The notes under the pieces: generated by a model | Database searches by the model: none | What the model was told of the DNA's origin: nothing | What the model saw: only the letters and a program-made list of their open reading frames with translations | In this document: positions 47,504 to 56,987 of the stretch, piece by piece | How the letters are laid out: each line of letters starts with the position of its first letter | Position numbering within the stretch: the stretch's first letter is position 1 | Origin: Isoetes taiwanensis | Taxonomy: Eukaryota; Streptophyta; Lycopodiopsida; Isoetales; Isoetaceae | Direction: 5' to 3' | NCBI GenBank assembly: GCA_021234155.1 | Contig: JAJEKV010000009.1 | Span: 10,174,546-10,238,545, forward strand | DNA: 64,000 nt | Program-made: the position numbers and the translations under genes

Positions 47504-48255
47504 ATCTATTTATAATAGGAGGTTGTGAATACTGCCAAATACATTCAAAATAGACTTTCAAGCACAAATATTTTAGGTAAATTACCAGATGAACTTTGAA
47601 ATTAAAAAGGCTCAAATATACCTTGCAAGATTCAAAGTTTTTGGGTGTCTTGGCTATGCTCATGTACATGAAGAAAGTAGCCGGAAATTGGTCGATGGAG
47701 CTCATGGCCTTTCTAGTAGGTTATGATACTGAAAATAAAGCATTCAAAATGTTTGAACAAAAAAGACGTAATTCTTGAGGAGTCTATGCTCTATAAAGAG
47801 TACAAGAAGTCAAAGACTATTTATGATGGAGAAAATGGCATCTACAATAGAAATGATAAGGCAGACAAGTTCACTGTCAGTAATGATAACAATAACAGTG
47901 ATGGAGAAGATAAAAATGATATTTTTAAACATGAAAGACATAAAAAATTGCCAGAACAGATCGACCAAGTTGAGGGCATGCCATGGCAGCTTGAGATCAC
48001 TGTTAAAATAAAGAAACAAACAAAAGTTGAGAGACTGAAAGATGAAGCAAAACAGAATATTGATGATTATGGGGGATTAAATACAGGAGAAAGAAAAAGA
48101 TTACAAATGGAAGAAGAAATACTTAACGTCTTAGTGTTGCTAAAAGATGTCTCGCAAACATTTTAGCAAGCTATTGAATCTGAAAATAGTAGAGAATGGA
48201 AGGAGGCAATGATGGCTGAGATTTTGGGGATGAGGACAAAGCTTAGGCTCTTTTG

Positions 48256-48800
48256 CTGATTTGGACTAGCCAACACATCTGGCAGATCATGCATGCATGC
48301 ATTGCATTGCATACATCTGGGGGAGCGATGCTTGCACGGGAAGGAACTCATATTGTTTGCATTGCAGAGAAAGGAATTCGACTTTGGCACTCCTTTGGCA
48401 GATCTTACTTGCATGCATATGGCAGATCTTGATTGCTTGCTTGCTTTCAACAATGTTGCAAATTAAACGGAAGTGTTGCAGCACTCCCGTTTCAAAGATT
48501 CCCTTTTAAAAAACACCACATTTCTGAAATTGACCTCTTTTGAAAGTTGTTGAGAATTTGAAGAGGTTCGGTTTTTTTTTTTCCTTGCATTTAGAGCCAT
48601 CATTAGGTGACAACTTTGTATTTGTGGAAAGAAAATTAAAAGGAGGACAAAATTTAAGCATCTGAAAAGACTAAAATTAAGACAAAAAGAACACCGAAAT
48701 AGGAAAAAAGAATAATTTTAGTTTTTTAATAAAACTCAGTACATCAATATTGGCGATTCATTGTAGTAAATAATAAATAATTTAGCATGAAAAAAGTCAA
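48256..48800. other. intergenic with GCAT-rich microsatellite
   Basis: GATCATGCATGCATGCATTG and nearby GGCAGATCTT copies (48276-48430) form a small repetitive patch. No gene. Confidence 0.5.
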
Positions 48801-48986
48801 ACATATCTACATCATAATCCTCATCATTTTTCTTGCTCTTGGGGCACTATCTTTCTCTGCCGTCTGCTCCTTTACTGGAGACTTATCAATTTTTGCTACT
48901 TCCTTGTTCTCTGGAATAGTAGCTTTAGCTACTTCTTTCAGTTCTGCAAAAGTGGCCTCGTCGTCTAGTGAGCTTGTGAAAGGAGG

Positions 48987-50127
48987 CTATATCTCTGAGA
49001 ACGTCAGCTTAACATAATCAGATGAAGACTTGGCTCCTAACTCTTGATTTTCATCAGGTAAAGTAGGTAAGGCAGCCAATCTCATCCTCACAAAATTTAC
49101 AGCCTCCTTGTCAATGTCCACGGCTACACAGTGCACAAGCAATGGTAGTACCAGAGACAGAAAAAGCATCAAGCACCCAATCTCCTGGACACGAGAACAT
49201 GTCCAGGAGATGGTTGATGAGCTTTTGTGGTTTCTGATAGTGATTTACTATCCTACCTTGTGCACTTGGATCCTGCAATTTCTGTAAGACCGCTGGAAAC
49301 TTTAAGACGTTCGAAAAATTCTGGCAGACGGCAGTGTTGAAGTGCTCCATGGTTCTCTTCCCGTCAAAACTCCAGTAAGCAACATGATGGTACTCCATCT
49401 TGCTGAGCAACCTTGGTCCTCCGTCATGATAACTGATGTTCGTTTTGTACCCAGTAAAATATTTAAAGTGCAGTTAGCACAAAAAAGAAAAACAAGAAAA
49501 CAGTTTGAAAACTAGAACTAAAGTAATTCTATTCCGGAATACGAAACATAGTTGAAGAGGTTAGCACAAAGAAGAACTAGAAAGATAAAACAAAGTGCAG
49601 AGCAACTGTATTCTGGAATAAGTCTTACCAGACTAGGTTTTCATATCCTACCTGAACTGGGAAACCGAAGTGGTTTTTAAAAGCAGATTCCACCAGGCCA
49701 GCCTGCATGCTAGAATGGAACACAACAAGACGCCAATGCTTGGTCGTTGAATCTGCTTGATGCCATCAATAAAAGCATTGAACTTGGGAAATTTAAAGAG
49801 CTGGTCGTCATAGCGGCTATCTTTTAGCTTGAAGCCGTAGGGTAGGTCTGCAAGTACCAACGTGAAGTCCTGCGGCTTCACCTTCCCGACTAGTTTCGTG
49901 CAATCACCATGAACAATAAAAAATAGGTTGTTTTGATCAAACATGCAAAATCTTTCATAGTCGAAAGGTTCTGCATTGACAGTCCTCCTTTCCGCTAACG
50001 ACCTCTCTTCCCATGCAGTTCTAACCAAGTACGAGGAAGAAAGACTGCAATCGTTAACACATCGCAGCTTAAGAAGAAATAATACGAGCAGACTTACCCA
50101 GCCCAAAATTTGGAGCACATTGTACAA
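48987..50127 (-). pseudogene. beta-class DNA methyltransferase (N4-cytosine/N6-adenine type), frameshifted
   Basis: Bacterial-type DNA methylase fold (N6_N4_Mtase family): transfers a methyl group from SAM to an exocyclic amine of C or A. The order of motifs is the beta class. Motif IV comes first: FFIVHGDCTKLV then TLVLADLPYGFKLKDSRYDD (about 49930-49810; DLPY where DPPY/SPPY is usual). After WRLVVFHSSMQAGLVESAFK comes a phase-2 intron with consensus ends (GTAAGA at 49628, CAG at 49433). Exon 2 has YHDGGPRL, EYHHVAYWSFDGKR, then motif X/I NHYQKPQKLINHLL and SCPGDWVLDAFSVSGTT, and motif II VAVDIDKEAVNFVRMRL. Frameshifts lie near 49757 (one base lost) and 49140. The 5' end is open: an exon starts near the acceptor at about 50025. 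Known eukaryotic relatives include the N4-cytosine methylases of liverworts. Confidence 0.82.
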
Positions 50128-50284
50128 TAAGTTAACATTGTATTAGAAAATGGGAAAAACACAATAAGACACAAGAAAAACATTTCACAGTAAAGCAAGT
50201 TGTATTCCGGAATACACAACCGCTCCAAGGAGTTGCTATCTTGAAAAAAAATGTGCTGCTTCAAGGAAATGATTGTGTATTGAG
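50128..50284. other. upstream of the methyltransferase exon
   Basis: AT-rich. Possibly an intron or 5' region; no exon found. Confidence 0.3.
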
Positions 50285-50745
50285 ACTACTCCGAGTTATA
50301 TCTCCCCAGTCCGATGAGGCAGGCCAGAGAGGCGTCCCTTCCCCGAGCATGATAGATCCCTGGGTGTGCTAGAGAACACGTGCCACATCAGTGACCCCCG
50401 CATCTGTACCCGAGTTACTCCCCTAAATCTAAAGGCCAGCTCTCCAGCCCGTTCGAGTCCAGGACGTCCATATAGGCACATCTCCTGTGACCCAGGAAGT
50501 GTCAGACCCATACCCGACCCTCTCAATGACCGGCTATAAGCCTAACACACTATAGGAGTTCCATAGCCAAGCTAGGCAAGACCCCACCTCTAATTCATCG
50601 CCATACTCGTTGTTTGGTGCTGAATCACATCATAGCATCCACAGCGAGGTGGGCTCTTGTGCACAGAAATATCTCTATTTCTAGGAAGCTTTTAGGTCTC
50701 TATACTTCCCTTAACCCCCAATACACAGAAAGAAAGAACATAATC
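50285..50745. repeat. GC-rich gypsy-LTR-like fragment
   Basis: Resembles 61070-61600: CCGATGAGGC, GAGAGGCGTCCCTTCCCC (versus GGGAGGTCTCTCTCCC), GTGCTAGAGAACAC (versus GGACTAGAGGACAC) and CTTTTAGGTCTCTATACTTC (versus CTTTAGGTCTCTACCCCCTT). Diverged copy in the same orientation. Confidence 0.5.
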
Positions 50746-50769
50746 ACAATCAAGTATCCATCACCATCA

Positions 50770-51368
50770 TAGCAAGATAACATCATCTCTTCGATATCTT
50801 CATAAAAGCTTACTGCAACATCATTTCTTCAATACCTTTATAAAAGCTTACTGCACTATAATGATGCAAGACAAAGGATATGTCCAGAATGATCAGCTGG
50901 GCAAACAGTATGATTTGCTGCTGTGCAAAACATGTTTTGATCAACTAGTAGGGTGTGAAACCCTACCAAATCTGCCCAAAAATTTGTTGTTTTGACCCAG
51001 AAAATTTAATCAAATATGAGCATATCATACATCATCAAAGAGATCTCGGAGAGAACTTTTCCCAATGCAATAAAAAACACTCAAAACAGAGTCCAGATTC
51101 AAAAGTTATGATAAAACCATATTATCATCAAATCTGCGCAGCATGCACTTTGCAAAAAAGGCTTGATTGAAAAGTACGAAAAGTGGATATCTGTCTTGAT
51201 AGATCTGGGTCAAATTATTTGCCAATCAAAAGATCTCTACATGACTTTCCAATGTGCCCAAGATTATCTGAATCTAACCTCTGTAGCTTAAGCTATGAGC
51301 GCAGAAACAATTGACATTCTCTTTCTAGTGCTTCTTTTCTTTATCTATTTTTAGTGACTTAGATATTA
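50770..51368 (+). repeat. dispersed repeat R3, 600-bp copy 1
   Basis: Starts GATAACATCATCTCTTC and ends GTGACTTAGATATTAT. Nearly the same 600 bp recurs at 56010-56608 in the same direction. It begins with an internal tandem pair of about 38 bp (AACATCATCTCTTC..ATAAAAGCTTACTGC). Confidence 0.9.
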
Positions 51369-52123
51369 TGTACAATGGTTTATAAAAAAAAAAAAACCTC
51401 TCACAAAAATCTTATTTTTGATTAAAACGTTTTTCTTACAACAAAAAATTTATAAAAAGCATTTGCAAACGTAATATGTGGCCTCAAAGCATGTGGAAAC
51501 ATTGGATTGCTGGAAAAGAACATAGAAATACACCATGATCTTACAAAAGTAGAACTGGATAGAAATTTTGCCTCTTCTTATTTTGGTTGGGCCTTCCTGC
51601 GGTTTTACCTTTGCTGCTCCGTTTTACATAGTTTGGGCAGAATATTGCTCTGGAATCTTTTGCTCCGACGCAGACTTACCAGCTGTAGGTTTTGTCTGAG
51701 CCGTTTGTTGAGTTTCTGTCTGGACGGATCAAGTGGGTAGATCCAACATCTTCTTGCAATGGATTTTTGTGGTATGTGCCCTGGTTTTGGAGCTACATCA
51801 TCCAGTACATGTACTTGTATTCGTTCCTCCCACTTCACATAGGAAAGTGTTTCAAGAGTCTATGATTTTACATCTAAGAAGCAGCATATTTCTTAAACTC
51901 TGTGATTTGAACTCAGTGATCGCATGTATATACCGATGTTTGCGTATAATAATTCATGTTGATGCGTATGTTCTGAATTTTGTACCAGATTTTTAAAATC
52001 GAAGTGCTCTTTTTTGTAAAACTTTTGTAATGTTTTCTGTGAATGGAAATATGCATGTTTTCTTGCCATGGAAATGAAATTTTTACCTCATTTCAGTAAA
52101 GAACGAGAATGTAAATACAAACC
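51369..52123. other. intergenic, nothing recognised
   Basis: Open frames of 77-87 codons at 51507-51996 show no family. The region leads into the lactonase fragment. Confidence 0.4.
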
Positions 52124-52204
52124 GAAATTCAATTGGTCCCGCTTGGCCTGCATAGATTTGCAGATAGCGGACCCACGTATTTTAGCGTTGATCCGGGCGT
52201 TGAT
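52124..52204 (+). pseudogene. lactonase fragment (third copy)
   Basis: About 80 bp nearly identical to 53657-53736 of lactonase 2 (AATTGGTCCCGCTTGG; AGATTTGCAGATAGCGGACC). Differences include GGCCTGCATAG for GGGCTGCGCAG and CACGTATTTTAGC for CATGGATTTTGGC. Only this part of the last blades survives, about 0.5 kb upstream of lactonase 2, so it is the tail of a former tandem copy. Confidence 0.85.
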
Positions 52205-52706
52205 TCGAAAGTTAAAGTTAAAGAAAATGCAGAATTTAACATTCTTTGAACAAGCTCTTCAGAATAAAATATGCTTGGAAAGAATGTGCGACAAGTGTCA
52301 CACAATGATTGGAGGATAGGGTAGAAAACGCGTCACTTAAACATTACGCCTCAAGGTAGACATTAAATGGTGGGTCGTGATCAAGATTCATTCTCTTCAA
52401 AACGTTTGTAAATTTTATTGCAAGGCTTTTTATATCACCTAAGTAAACGTGTTGCATATAATAATGAATGCTCCATGAAGAGACACATGATAGGACCATT
52501 AAAAAGTATTTTTTGGTGCATATGGTAAACGAGAGATGGAAAGACTTGGTAAAATTTTAAGAAAAATACCAATTTGAATGTCTTCACTCATAAGTTCGAC
52601 ATAATACCTTTTGAATGGCCAAGGTTCACTCAGTAGAAAGTCATCGGGAAGAACGTGTGAAGCAAAAGAGATAAAAGAGATAGAAGTTCAAGGGAGGAGA
52701 GCAACA

Positions 52707-53807
52707 ATGGCAATGTGGGAGAGCAAAATGGTAGTTGTCGCTCTACTATTGTTAACAGCATCAATAACAGCATCAAGCTCCTCATGCGACCGATCTTTGA
52801 GATGGGGCATTAAGAAGCATGTGTACATAGGTGGCTACTTGGACAAGATAGTCCTAGCGTATTTGCAAGGGAACAAGTTAGACTACATAGCCTCATTCCA
52901 ATCAGTGAGCTCGCCAAGCTTTTTAGCTCTACATCCAGAGGGAAAATTTCTCTACAGTGTGGGGGAGACAGACAATGGGATGCTGCAGGCATTTTCCATC
53001 AATTCTAGCACAGGCTATCTGACCTCTATGAATGAAGTCTCATCGGGGGGCTCAGCACCGGCCCATATTTCGGTCCATCCAACAGGCAAATGGCTCTTTT
53101 TTGCAAATTATTATGGGCACAATTTTGGGTCCATAGCCATCCTTCCAAACGGATCCCTGGCATCCGCTCCAATATCGTTAATCAGGGCCCATGGCCATGG
53201 CCCAAACTTGGTCCGCCAAGAAGCGCCACATCACACCAAATCATTACCGACCCGTCCGGTAAATACGCCTTTGTTCCAGATCTGGGAACCGACAAAATCT
53301 ACCAGCTGACGGTTTCCGGCGCCGGGAAACTTGCTCCCAAGTTCCCAACCCTGCTGCAAAGGAGGTAAGGGTCCATCCGGCCGGATCCGGTCCCCGGCAT
53401 TTGATTTTCCGGTGCCCTTTTGTCTATGGGATCAACGAGCTGCAAATTCCGTTACTCGGTATTCCTTTGATGAGAATTTGGGCACACTGAAACAGATTAG
53501 ATCGTGGTCTACACTTGACGGATCTGTGAAGAATAGCAGCCTTTGTATTGCTGCAGAATTGGGCATTTCTGAAGATGAAAATTTTTTGTATGCTTCCAAC
53601 CGCTGCGGCGCAGAAGCATCGTCCATCGCCGTGTTTAAAATCACGCCTTTTACCGGAGAATTGGTCCCGCTTGGGCTGCGCAGATTTGCAGATAGCGGAC
53701 CCATGGATTTTGGCATTGATCTGGGCGACAAAGCTGGATTGGTGGTTGCTAAGGCCTCATCTATTGATGAGATCCAAAGCCCCACCTGTGTTGCTTTTTC
53801 CTCGTGA
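52707..53807 (+). pseudogene. beta-propeller lactonase, copy 2, with signal peptide, frameshifted
   Basis: Same family as 14.8 kb. Shared blocks: HVYIGGYLDKIVLAYLQGNK, SPSFLALHPEGKFLYSVGE, GMLQAFSINSSTGYL, HISVHPTGKWLFFANYYG, HQIITDPSGKYAFVPDLGTD, ELGISEDENFLYASNR and GELVPLGLRRFA. Unlike copy 1 it starts (ATG 52707) with a clear signal-peptide-like stretch (VVVALLLLTASITASSSS), suggesting secretion. The frame passes through three single-base losses, near 53228 (CCACATCACACC), 53335-53345 and 53441 (CTGCAAATTCC), each moving the frame the same way. No introns. Decay or residual assembly errors are both possible. Confidence 0.85.
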
Positions 53808-54655
53808 TTCTTGTTGCCATGTTAAAAGTGAATGTGCTCTTTTAGTGGATCAAATATGGGCAATGACTATAATAAAATGGCATTTGTTCTTATTTTTTAC
53901 TTTTTGTTGAAATTAAAAGTCCTCTTGCCCTGCCCCGTATTCTATCTATACTGTAGGATGGCCTTCATGTCATCTTGAAGTATTACGAGGGAAAATATTC
54001 CCTCATGCAGCATTATGTGGGCTCAAGCACTTGCCCTAATATGCTCATCAAGCCCTTGCGCCAGATAATGCCCCATTATAGAACAATACCTTTAATATAA
54101 CATAATATAAGATAAGGGAACGTTCCCATGGAACCGACCGGACCCTATTTTTTCCAGGTCGAAATCGAAGTCGAGCAGTTCCCATGCAGCAAAGGTAAGG
54201 TTGCCTTTAAGGAAAACTCGGATTTTTCCAGAAATGAAAGACCATTTCTGAAAGATCGGGTTGCTGCCTTTTTTAATGGATCAACAAGTGACGAAGGAGC
54301 AAGCGACCGATGAAGCAACTGATGAAGATCGAAGCCGGTGAAGATCTAGCCGGTTTTTTAGCAAAAGAGTACTACGGTCGCATGGGAACAGTCTTCTTCG
54401 CACTTCAACCTCGACCTCACTCTTTTGCGATCAGGTCAGACTCATGGGAACGTCGCCTAAGACTAGTAACGGTTGGAAGGAATGATGAAGTTATAGATGT
54501 AGTTAGAGTAGATGTAGTTATAGATATAGCTAAAATTTAAAATCTTGATGCTAAGTGCATTGAGTTGCCCTAATATTATGACATCTAATTGTGTTGATGC
54601 AAATGAATTTATGTCTTGAAATAAGAATGTGCATTTCAAAATTTTTTAAGTCGTA
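53808..54655. other. intergenic with two unassigned open frames
   Basis: 54128-54313 (61 codons, MEPTGPYFFQVEIEVEQFPC) and 54310-54540 (76 codons, MKQLMKIEAGEDLAGFLAKE) overlap by a few bases and start with ATG. The second ends in a translated GATGTAGTTAGAGTA-type repeat. No family recognised. Confidence 0.35.
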
Positions 54656-55137
54656 TGGAAGAATAGAATAGAATAGACAAAGCCATGAGTGGTTTCAAAA
54701 CAAAAACAAGGTGCTGCGCACATAGGGTTGCCCTCCAATTTCTTGAGGGTGAAGTGACTTAAATCTACCCGTGAAGTCATGTTTTCACAACCTATATTTA
54801 AATCAAAGTAGACCCCTACCATGTTCTTACAATAAGCTTGTAATTCCCCTACATTCATGTACAAGCCCGTCTGCAAGTGCCCCTCGATCGAATTGTGTAT
54901 GTAACTGAGTAGTTTGATGTTCTCATGGATAGAATCTTGAATTCATGTCTCTGTGGCATCGCATCCCCATTCTTGGTCAACGACTGGATTGACCATCTCA
55001 GACAAATAAATCATGCTCTCATCCTTGTAAAATAGCTCTGCATCACGAAACTTTCAGGCAAGGCAAGGAGGAACAACTCGCCATAACCCATTTTGTAGGT
55101 GCAACTTTATCTTTTTATGGCATCCTGCATCAACTCT
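54656..55137 (-). mobile_element. retroposon-like 3' region with TATTC tail
   Basis: The minus strand ends in CATGGCTTTGTC then TATTC repeats (54676-54656). Upstream is GTGCGCAGCACCTTGTTTTT, shared with 8.68 kb. Before it a protein-like stretch (MVNPVVDQEWGCDATET; YMNVGELQAYCKNMVGVYFD) reads with few stops; family unknown. Confidence 0.4.
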
Positions 55138-55460
55138 CTACAAACCAGACTTTTTCTTGCACTTATCCTCAAACTGATGAGGCCTTTTCACTCCGTTTAT
55201 CCTTATTTTGAGTTTTATGTGCTTCAACTCGCCATCAATGTTCTCTGCATTTTCTTGGTTTGCCCTCTGTAGTCGAATTCTTTTCCTGTATACATTTGTT
55301 ATCTCAATAATGATGTTTGAAGGACTAGGAGATCTTACACTATTGTCATAATATTGACCATCATAACAAGTATGTTTCAAGACCCAAGGATGACAGAGAA
55401 TCTGCTCTATTGTCAATCTTCTTTGTGCCTATGTTACTGATATGTGGCTATGGGTCATCT
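55138..55460 (-). pseudogene. Ser/Thr protein kinase C-terminal fragment
   Basis: QRRLTIEQILCHPWVLKH (about 55430-55375) is the kinase subdomain XI signature (R-x-T-x-x-Q-x-x-x-HPW). No earlier subdomain is present. After it follows a charged, unrecognised sequence (NVYRKRIRLQRANQENAENI). Confidence 0.6.
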
Positions 55461-55527
55461 CTGTCTCCACCTTTATGGTACATTCACAATGGGCTTCCTT
55501 CCTACAAAGATGTAAAGATGTACCTCT

Positions 55528-55938
55528 TTAATAGTAGAATATAGCATTTTCCATCCTGTACAGATCCACATAGATATTTGACACAAGAATATACCCAATA
55601 CCAAAGTGGGAGTCTAGACAAGTAAGTTGGCCAAAGCAATGCCTCCCTAATTGCACATTCCCATGCATTTTTGAAGCAACAAATAAAGCCATCCATCCTG
55701 ATATATTAGTTTGAATTGTGGACTCAAGTAAATATTTTGTCTCTTTGAACAATCCTGCACGAGCAAGGAGGTCAATATTGCAAGTACAGTGAGATATGCT
55801 ATGTATAATTTTATATTCACTCAGTAAATAAAAATACCATCCTTCATCTACTAGGCCAATAGGACTGCATGCAATAAATATATTGTTGAACGATGCTTCA
55901 ATGTAATCGTGTTTGATTCGTAGTCGTGCTTGATTCAT
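55528..55938 (-). pseudogene. PPR protein C-terminal (E-domain) fragment
   Basis: Reads FNNIFIACSPIGLVDEGWYF, HCTCNIDLLARAGLFKETKY, NISGWMALFVASKMHGNVQL and GYILVSNIYVDLYRMENA. This is the conserved end of PLS-type PPR proteins (ACSHxGLVDEG; DLLGRAG; WxxLLxACKxHGNVxLG; YxLMSNIYA), with substitutions at conserved positions and no complete DYW end. The wording is close to fern PPR proteins. Confidence 0.85.
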
Positions 55939-56009
55939 TGACTATCAAAGCAACTTTCATGATTAACAAAAAAATTTAATTTCTTTTTCTCCAATACGTA
56001 ACGCCGCCA

Positions 56010-56608
56010 CGATAACATCATCTCTTCAATATCTTCATAAAAGCTTCTTTGCAACATCATCTCTTCAATACCTTTATAAAAGCTTAATGCACTATAATGA
56101 TGCGGGATAAAGGATATGTCCGTAATGATCACCGGGCAAAGAGTATGATTTCTTCATGTTGTGCAAATCATGTTTTGATCAACTAGTAGGTGTGAAACCC
56201 TATCAATGCTGCCCAAAAATTTGCTGTTTTGACCTAGAAAAGTTAACCAAGTATGAGCACATCATACATCATCACAGAGATCCCGGAGAGAGCTTTTTCC
56301 AACGCAATAAAAAACACTCAAAACACAGTCCGTATTCAAAAGTTATGATAAGAACCATATTATCATCAAATCTACACGGCATGCACTTTGCGAAAAGGCT
56401 AGATTGAAAAGTACAAAAGTAGATATCTATCTTGATAGATCTGGGTCAAATTATTTGTCAATCAAAAGATCTCTACATAAGTTTCCAATGAGCCCAAGAT
56501 CATCAGAATCTAACCTCTGTAGCTTAAGCTATGAGCGCAGAAACAATTGACATTTTCTCTCTCTAGTGCTTCTTTTCTTTATCTATTTTTAGTGACTTAG
56601 ATATTATC
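56010..56608 (+). repeat. dispersed repeat R3, 600-bp copy 2
   Basis: Collinear with 50770-51368. Copies differ by scattered substitutions and small indels (for example GGGTGTGAAACCCTACC versus GGTGTGAAACCCTATC). Confidence 0.9.
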
Positions 56609-56987
56609 AATCAACCCTTTTAATTTGGGATTTTCAGGTATGATAGAAAACTTTTTGGAATTGTTTTTATGTTGTTTTCCTAAGGTTTTGAAGAGTCTGG
56701 ACGCCAGAAAAAAATCCCGATTTGCCAAAAATCGAAGAAACTTTTTGTTCTACGATTTTGGGGCTCCCTATCTTTGTGATCTGTTTGTGATCTGTTGGGG
56801 GATGCAGCTGGCGAGGAGAATCCGTGCCACATCGTGCCTATTGCCAGCTGGTCATCGTGGTGATATAGGGATGCAGGTCGACCCAGGGAAAGATTCAAAG
56901 CTCCAATTTCCAGGTTACGGTTTGTGGTTTCTTTGTTTGAAAGGAAATCGACACCCTATGTGGATGCTGCTATTCTATAACTCCGTC

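Larger units (their letters stand above)
44401..48255 (+). mobile_element. decayed Ty1/copia retrotransposon carrying nested insertions
   Basis: A primer-binding site complementary to initiator tRNA-Met (TGGTGTCAGAGC, 44407-44418; usual TGGTATCAGAGC) follows a CA-ending LTR-like end (TAACA). Then gag with knuckle-like IGHIKINCPNG and CGGMGHYTSACP (45250-45345); the integrase zinc region CYGCMLNKHSSLPF and LMHSYLCGPINVTSRAGKRY (46025-46165); core LQHMGLPIYL (to 46496), continuing after the MULE as VVNTAKYIQNRLSSTNILGK (47520-47585) and GYDTENKAFKMF; and the first RT phrase AIESENSREWKEAMMAEILG (48170-48230). It stops there; RT core, RNase H and right LTR are absent. Stops and shifts throughout. 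Confidence 0.85.

Noticed and set aside
50770-56608. R3 copies as the two LTRs of one retrotransposon carrying lactonase 2
   Set aside because: No TG..CA ends, primer-binding site, polypurine tract or target duplication at the copies, and a third diverged copy sits at 22.4 kb.
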